A stretch of DNA of 64,000 nt, taken from assembly GCA_965230415.1 (NCBI GenBank), contig CBDDKZ010000005.1, positions 5,332,001-5,396,000 of the forward strand, read 5' to 3'. Shown one piece after another: positions 59,695 through 64,000 of the stretch; position 1 is the stretch's first letter; every line of letters starts with the position of its first letter. The position numbers and the translations under genes are program-made. Under the pieces are notes generated by a model that did no database searches, was not told where the DNA came from, and saw nothing but the letters and a program-made list of their open reading frames with translations. This stretch comes from CBDDKZ01 sp965230415 (GTDB taxonomy: Bacteria; Bacteroidota; Bacteroidia; Cytophagales; JAAEPT01).

Positions 59695-61158
59695 TTACAG
59701 ATGCGTGTTAACGAACTTGTTCAGTTCAGTTGCCTTGTTGGTTCTCAGCAGCAGTTTCCTCTGGCTATCAAGAAGATACATGACAGGAGTGCTAGATACA
59801 CGATATGATTGGGCTATCGGTCCGCGCCATCCTTTGAGGTTACTTACATTTGTCCAGTCGGCTGTTTTTTTGCTAATTCCTTTTATCCATGCATCCTTTC
59901 TTGTATCAACGGAAACGGCTATTATATCATATCCTTTGTTTTTATTGGCGTTGTAGCACTTTTTGAGGATCGGAACTTCTACTTCACATTTGTGACATGA
60001 AGATGACCAAAATAAAATCAGTGTCAATTTGTGTGCTGCACAGAAATCAGTCAGATTAATTTCTTCTCCTTCAAAAGAAACGGAAGTAAAATCGGGAGGG
60101 GTATTACCAACCATCAACTTTTTGAGGCCGGAACTCTTTTCGCTAAACAAATAGTGCACATCTTCATCGCCACAATCTTCCCCATACAAATAATTGTCTA
60201 CCACATAACTGCTCAATTCGATCATATTACTGGAATAAAAACCTTCTGACATGGTATAGAAAACAAATTCACGCACCAACGGACTTGTAAGAGGCACAAT
60301 AGCGGCCATTTCATCCACCGCCTTATAAAAACCGCTGTATTTATCTCCTCCTTTTTTAGTAGCTCCATGTATACGCATATAATCCTCAATTCTATTTACC
60401 AATACAGAACTTCTTATTAAGGACGGATCTTTGAAATTGATATCTGCCCAGTATTTTGCTCTGTCAAATCTTTCCGGACTTTGTTGGTGTCTGATCACCT
60501 TTGAAGCAAACAGTTTTTTATTATTGTCCGCAAGGAGGTTTTGCTGTGTTTTCAGGTCACTTTGAATACTATAAATCTCTTTTCTCTTCAGTTGTGTATC
60601 CATTTTTTGGCTACGTACACGCTTAAGTTCTTTGTTGTACTTATTTTCGAGTTGCAGGTACTGCTGAAAAAGTTGATTTTCGACAGAGTGTGGAAATTGT
60701 ACTCCATGTATCAAATTGCTTCCGGAAAAGTTAATTAACAGTTCTTCTTCCGATAAAGGATTTATTATCAACCTTAGTTGACCTCGTGCATTGTCACTGA
60801 AGCCCAGTCGGTATTCCCCAACGGGGGCTTTGTGTAAATCCATTGAGAATTTACCGTTAGACACAACACCCGTATCATAAGGTACAACAGAACGTCCTTC
60901 AGTTTCAAAAAGATATACCTTACGTCCCTGAGTGACATTGTTCTTTAAAAAAACTCCTGAAATGGTCAGATTCCCTCTTTGCTCTACAGGGGCAAAATCG
61001 TCATTATCGTTAGACGAAGCCTGAGTTTCAGATTCCGGGACACTGGTTGATACCAGCGTGCCTGAGGTGTTTTGTGTATTTGTTTGAGCAGGACCGTTTG
61101 AATTACAGCCCACAAAAAGCAAACTTATTATCGTTAATTTTAATAAGACAATCTTCAT
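59695..61158 (-). CDS. TlpA-like thioredoxin-fold lipoprotein
   Basis: 487 residues. Signal peptide with lipobox F-V-G-C (Cys18). Ser/Thr/Asn-rich segment to ~55, then a beta domain (~60-150) like the DUF4369-type N-terminus of Bacteroidota disulfide proteins, a helical linker (~155-330), and a C-terminal thioredoxin fold (~350-487) with active site S-S-C-H-K-C-E and cis-Pro S-T-P-V-M-Y-L. It likely acts as a periplasm-facing thiol-disulfide reductase. No partner is adjacent. Confidence 0.87.
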   Translation of the reverse strand: MKIVLLKLTIISLLFVGCNSNGPAQTNTQNTSGTLVSTSVPESETQASSNDNDDFAPVEQRGNLTISGVFLKNNVTQGRKVYLFETEGRSVVPYDTGVVSNGKFSMDLHKAPVGEYRLGFSDNARGQLRLIINPLSEEELLINFSGSNLIHGVQFPHSVENQLFQQYLQLENKYNKELKRVRSQKMDTQLKRKEIYSIQSDLKTQQNLLADNNKKLFASKVIRHQQSPERFDRAKYWADINFKDPSLIRSSVLVNRIEDYMRIHGATKKGGDKYSGFYKAVDEMAAIVPLTSPLVREFVFYTMSEGFYSSNMIELSSYVVDNYLYGEDCGDEDVHYLFSEKSSGLKKLMVGNTPPDFTSVSFEGEEINLTDFCAAHKLTLILFWSSSCHKCEVEVPILKKCYNANKNKGYDIIAVSVDTRKDAWIKGISKKTADWTNVSNLKGWRGPIAQSYRVSSTPVMYLLDSQRKLLLRTNKATELNKFVNTHL

Positions 61159-61163
61159 AGTCT

Positions 61164-61197
61164 CAAAACTAAACCTTAATTGTTATCTAAACCTCAA
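61164..61197 (-). promoter_or_regulatory. Promoter for the TlpA-like gene
   Basis: On the minus strand TTG (61197-61195), a 23-base spacer, then TAGTTTTG (61171-61164). The expected start lies at or within a few bases of the ATG (61158), so the message may be nearly leaderless. Confidence 0.5.
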
Positions 61198-61258
61198 CTC
61201 CGAATTTCGGTTATTTTAAGTAACAGTTAAAAGTGGTTGAAAAAGGGCTAAATTCTTC

Positions 61259-61295
61259 AAAAAAACTCCCTGTCCATAATTTATGACCAGGGAGT
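61259..61295 (-). terminator. Terminator after the right-edge T9SS gene
   Basis: On the minus strand ACTCCCTG and CAGGGAGT (61295-61288 and 61272-61265) form an 8-bp stem extended by CAT/ATG across a 2x2 mismatch, followed by seven T (61265-61259). Strong intrinsic terminator about 25 bases after the stop. Confidence 0.8.
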
Positions 61296-61321
61296 CTTAT
61301 TAGATAAACTCTCAAGTAAAA

Positions 61322-64000
61322 TTAGTGAACAACTAACTGTTCACTAATAACTGTAGAAGAAGTTTTAATTAATACGATATATGAGCCGGCAGCTAAGTCC
61401 TGATCAAGAGTCATCTGAACAGAGCCAGTTCCGCTATACAATTCAGTATATTGAGTATGAACAACTTTGCCAAATTGATCCAGCACTGAGATTTCAAGTT
61501 CATCATTTGATGTTCTGATGTTTTCTATATTAATCATTACATACTCTTCAGCGGTTGGGTTCGGATGAATATGCACTTTGGTTTCGCCATGTATCAATGC
61601 ATATTCTTCGTCGGTGAGGTGATCTTCAGAACCAAAATCACCAGTCGCAGACTTCGTCGAGCCACTTGTACAGTCCTCATCTCCACAAGAGCCCAAAATC
61701 CAAGCGCTTCTTGATGTATTATAGTAGTTTGTCAGCAGGAAGGCTACATATGGCGAAACGCAATAAGTGTGACGGGCAAAAACCCTGCCCTGGTAAGTAA
61801 ATGTCCAGCAAATTGATACACCATTGTATTCACATTCGATGTCTTTAACACAAACGAAAACGTCATCAGAATCGCTGCAACCTGCTTCATCAGTAACTGT
61901 TACTGTATAATTGGTACTAAGCTCCGGACAAACATAAATGGAAGAAGTCGTTTCATTGTTATTCCATACATATGTCACCGATCCCACAGCACCGGCAGAA
62001 CTAGCTGTTAATAAGTCACAATCGTCGTAAGGGTAAGCGGGATAAACAACCTGATCGGGCCCAGCTGTTACCGTAAGTGCAGAATTTTCACAATCATCCA
62101 CTTCATCGCAATCCGGGATACCATTGTTGTTATCGTCAATTAGTACAACCTCTCCGTGGAGACACCTTTCACATTCAGGGTCAGAAACAAAAACGCAACT
62201 ACCATCGTCATGTATTACTTCCGGATTATAATTACAAGCTTCGGGCACATTGCAACCTTCATCACAATCGGCAATTCCATTACCATTAATATCAACGATT
62301 ACCACAGCGCCGTTCAGGCATCCTTCACATACATCGGGAACCTGGCAAGTACCATCATCAAACGCAGCATTAGAATCAAAATTACAAGCATCAGCATCAG
62401 TGCATCCATGTTGATCATGATCACAGATTCCGTCATTGTTCTCATCAATGAATACCGGTTCTCCATGAAAACACTCCTCACAAACATTTGGCAAAACACA
62501 AGATTCGTCATCAAAAACTGCATCTTCACTGAAGTTGCATGCATCTTCATTCGTACACCCTAGTTGATCCAGGTCACAGATTCCGTCGTTGTTAGCATCA
62601 ATTAATACAGTCTGACCCTGATCGCATTCTTCACATTCATCCGGTATGATGCACGTACCATCATCAAATACCGCATCCGGATTATAATTGCAAGCTTCCG
62701 GATATGGGCAGCCACCTTCACAGTCCGGATCTTCGATAATTTGATCATCAAGACATATTTCGCAATTACCAGGTATTAAACAAGAACCATCATCGAAAAT
62801 TGCTGTATTGTCGAAGTTACACCCGGCGCTATTTGTACACCCTAGTTGATCATTATCACAGATTCCATCATTATTTTCGTCGATGAGTACGGCAACACCA
62901 CGATCACATTCTTCACATACACCAGGAACGCTGCAAGAGCCATCGTCGAACGAGGCATCGGGGTCGTAATTGCAAGCATTTTCATCGGTACAACCATCAC
63001 GAGTACAATCCGGAATTCCATCTCCATTCGCATCTATCGGAACAACCTGCCCATTCTGACATTCTTCACAAAACGGATCTTGTATAAATACACATGACCC
63101 ATCATTTTCGGTAGCATCCGAGTTGAAATTACAAGCAGAGGAATTAGTGCAGCCAAAAATATCCGGATTACAATCTGGAACACCGTCATTATTCGTATCT
63201 ATAGGTACAACCTCACCATTCGCACATACCTCGCACTCAGGATTGGTCACATAAACACAGCTACCGTCATTGACGTTGGCATCAGGGTTATAATTACATG
63301 CCGCATTATCAGTACAACCTTCTACGTCAAAATGGCAATCGGGAATTCCATCTCCATCAGTATCTTTTAACACCACTTGTCCGTTTTGACATTCTTCGCA
63401 GACAGCGTCTGTAACAAAAACACACGACCCATCATCAATATCTGCATTCGCATCGTAGTTGCACGCACTTGAATCAGTACAGGCACCATCTGTAATAACC
63501 CTGCTTAAAGACGGATGCGTAAATTCATCACCAACGGGGTTATTAGCTACATACAGTTCCGCATCTTCAGGCCCGATTAACTGGATATTCAATTCGTAAT
63601 AAAAAAATCCGGTAGTTGTAAACTGACCAATCAGTACGCGATTAGATGAAGTAGGGCCCTCGATCCCTCCAAGATATGACCATGCGCTATTAAACGTAGA
63701 TAAGTCACCCACCGCATTTTGATCGCCGAAAAGGGTCGAAATTTGCCCGGATAAATCACCAACTATTGTTTCAACAGGCACATTACAATCACAGTTCAAC
63801 AGTCCGTCGGCTGTAGTGAGTGCAAGCCCCATTTCCGGCGTTTCATTAGTCAACAAACCTCCTTGCACACGCTCACTACCCCCATCGTTATTGGTACCTC
63901 CAACGATGGAGCCATCATTATCTTCTGATTTGAGTACTCCTAAGTGAGCATCAGAGGCTGCTCCAATTGCTATCCATGAGTCTAATGCTACCGTATTTTC
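61322..64000 (-). CDS. Repeat-rich secreted protein with T9SS type A sorting domain; 5' end outside window
   Basis: The frame is open to base 64000 (the GTG at 63868 is not a real start), so 892 residues are visible and the N-terminus is missing. The leading part has D-S-W-I-A-I-G and F-F-Y-Y-E-L-N-I-Q. Nine Cys-rich repeats of ~50 residues follow, each G-C-T-D-x-x-A-C-N-Y-x-x-x-A-x-x-D-D-G-S-C plus C-E-E-C and a D-x-N/D-x-D-G-I-x-D-C calcium-type loop. Next come a PKD/Ig-like region and a Cys-rich segment. The C-terminal ~80 residues are the type A signal (H-P-N-P-T, I-S-V-L-D-Q-F-G-K, L-A-A-G-S-Y-I-V). Expected to be exported and surface-bound. Confidence 0.9.
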   Translation of the reverse strand, partial: ENTVALDSWIAIGAASDAHLGVLKSEDNDGSIVGGTNNDGGSERVQGGLLTNETPEMGLALTTADGLLNCDCNVPVETIVGDLSGQISTLFGDQNAVGDLSTFNSAWSYLGGIEGPTSSNRVLIGQFTTTGFFYYELNIQLIGPEDAELYVANNPVGDEFTHPSLSRVITDGACTDSSACNYDANADIDDGSCVFVTDAVCEECQNGQVVLKDTDGDGIPDCHFDVEGCTDNAACNYNPDANVNDGSCVYVTNPECEVCANGEVVPIDTNNDGVPDCNPDIFGCTNSSACNFNSDATENDGSCVFIQDPFCEECQNGQVVPIDANGDGIPDCTRDGCTDENACNYDPDASFDDGSCSVPGVCEECDRGVAVLIDENNDGICDNDQLGCTNSAGCNFDNTAIFDDGSCLIPGNCEICLDDQIIEDPDCEGGCPYPEACNYNPDAVFDDGTCIIPDECEECDQGQTVLIDANNDGICDLDQLGCTNEDACNFSEDAVFDDESCVLPNVCEECFHGEPVFIDENNDGICDHDQHGCTDADACNFDSNAAFDDGTCQVPDVCEGCLNGAVVIVDINGNGIADCDEGCNVPEACNYNPEVIHDDGSCVFVSDPECERCLHGEVVLIDDNNNGIPDCDEVDDCENSALTVTAGPDQVVYPAYPYDDCDLLTASSAGAVGSVTYVWNNNETTSSIYVCPELSTNYTVTVTDEAGCSDSDDVFVCVKDIECEYNGVSICWTFTYQGRVFARHTYCVSPYVAFLLTNYYNTSRSAWILGSCGDEDCTSGSTKSATGDFGSEDHLTDEEYALIHGETKVHIHPNPTAEEYVMINIENIRTSNDELEISVLDQFGKVVHTQYTELYSGTGSVQMTLDQDLAAGSYIVLIKTSSTVISEQLVVH
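62098..63484 (-). repeat. Nine tandem ~154-base coding repeats
   Basis: Nine degenerate units, each about 51 codons, in the right-edge T9SS gene. Units 1-3 and 9 keep a longer V-F/Y-V/I-x-D/N-P linker; units 4-8 have a shorter x-P-x-x-C linker. Unit 5 has lost most of its calcium-type loop. Related motifs occur in many marine Bacteroidota proteins. Confidence 0.85.

Noticed and set aside
62098..63484. A CRISPR array
   Set aside because: The regular ~154-base repetition is in-frame coding repetition with degenerate units and no short invariant repeats or spacers.

Overview
The window looks like a chromosomal segment of a Bacteroidota bacterium, most likely a marine Flavobacteriales-type lineage. 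Evidence: four large secreted proteins with type IX secretion system (T9SS) C-terminal signals (three type B 'gliding' domains, one type A), a PorP/SprF family protein, WG-repeat and MORN-like repeat proteins, a propeller-type LytS/LytTR two-component pair, a DnaG without zinc ligands, few Shine-Dalgarno sequences, and several promoters of the Bacteroidota form TTG-N(17-23)-TAnnTTTG. Most of the window is core chromosome. I saw no insertion sequence, prophage, CRISPR array, tRNA or rRNA.

Layout. 1-10776 (+): envelope and surface block with a lipoprotein hydrolase cut by the left edge, a WG-repeat protein, a transmembrane protein with a cytoplasmic HTH-like domain and outer PKD/LamG-like domains, a T9SS type B cargo followed at once by a PorP/SprF protein, then a 1209-residue T9SS adhesin-like protein. 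10932-16820 (-): tight operon guaA, TPR/periplasmic-binding protein, hemL, proC, dcd. 17022-17120 (+): SRP RNA, then ftsE and a glycosyltransferase. 18765-25015: aldehyde dehydrogenase, lgt, a lipoprotein glycosidase, a leucine-zipper XRE regulator and two MORN-like proteins. 25048-31807: cysS, folE, Fur, an Hsp20-like protein, MarR, YceI, a CAP-domain protein and a VOC protein. 31809-40726 (-): two exported unknowns, the two-component system, fabD and a T9SS type B protein. 41045-44500 (+): sdhCAB. 44596-47667 (-): a coiled-coil exported protein and a hybrid histidine kinase. 47823-55741 (-): one compact run dnaG, K+ channel, two glycosyltransferases, ribBA, an exported unknown and surE. 55936-64000: small exported protein, GAF sensor, lhgO, a TlpA-like lipoprotein and a repeat-rich T9SS type A protein cut by the right edge.

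How the parts fit. Housekeeping modules (GMP, haem, proline, riboflavin, pterin and fatty-acid synthesis, replication priming, respiration, SRP and lipoprotein maturation) are interleaved with a large exported repertoire. PorP/SprF and the T9SS cargos point to a protein-decorated surface. The points most worth checking are the membrane-spanning HTH protein, the TPR + periplasmic-binding (LpoA-like) protein, the zinc-free DnaG and RibBA domains, the SRP RNA with a non-GGAA tip, and several palindromes near promoters.
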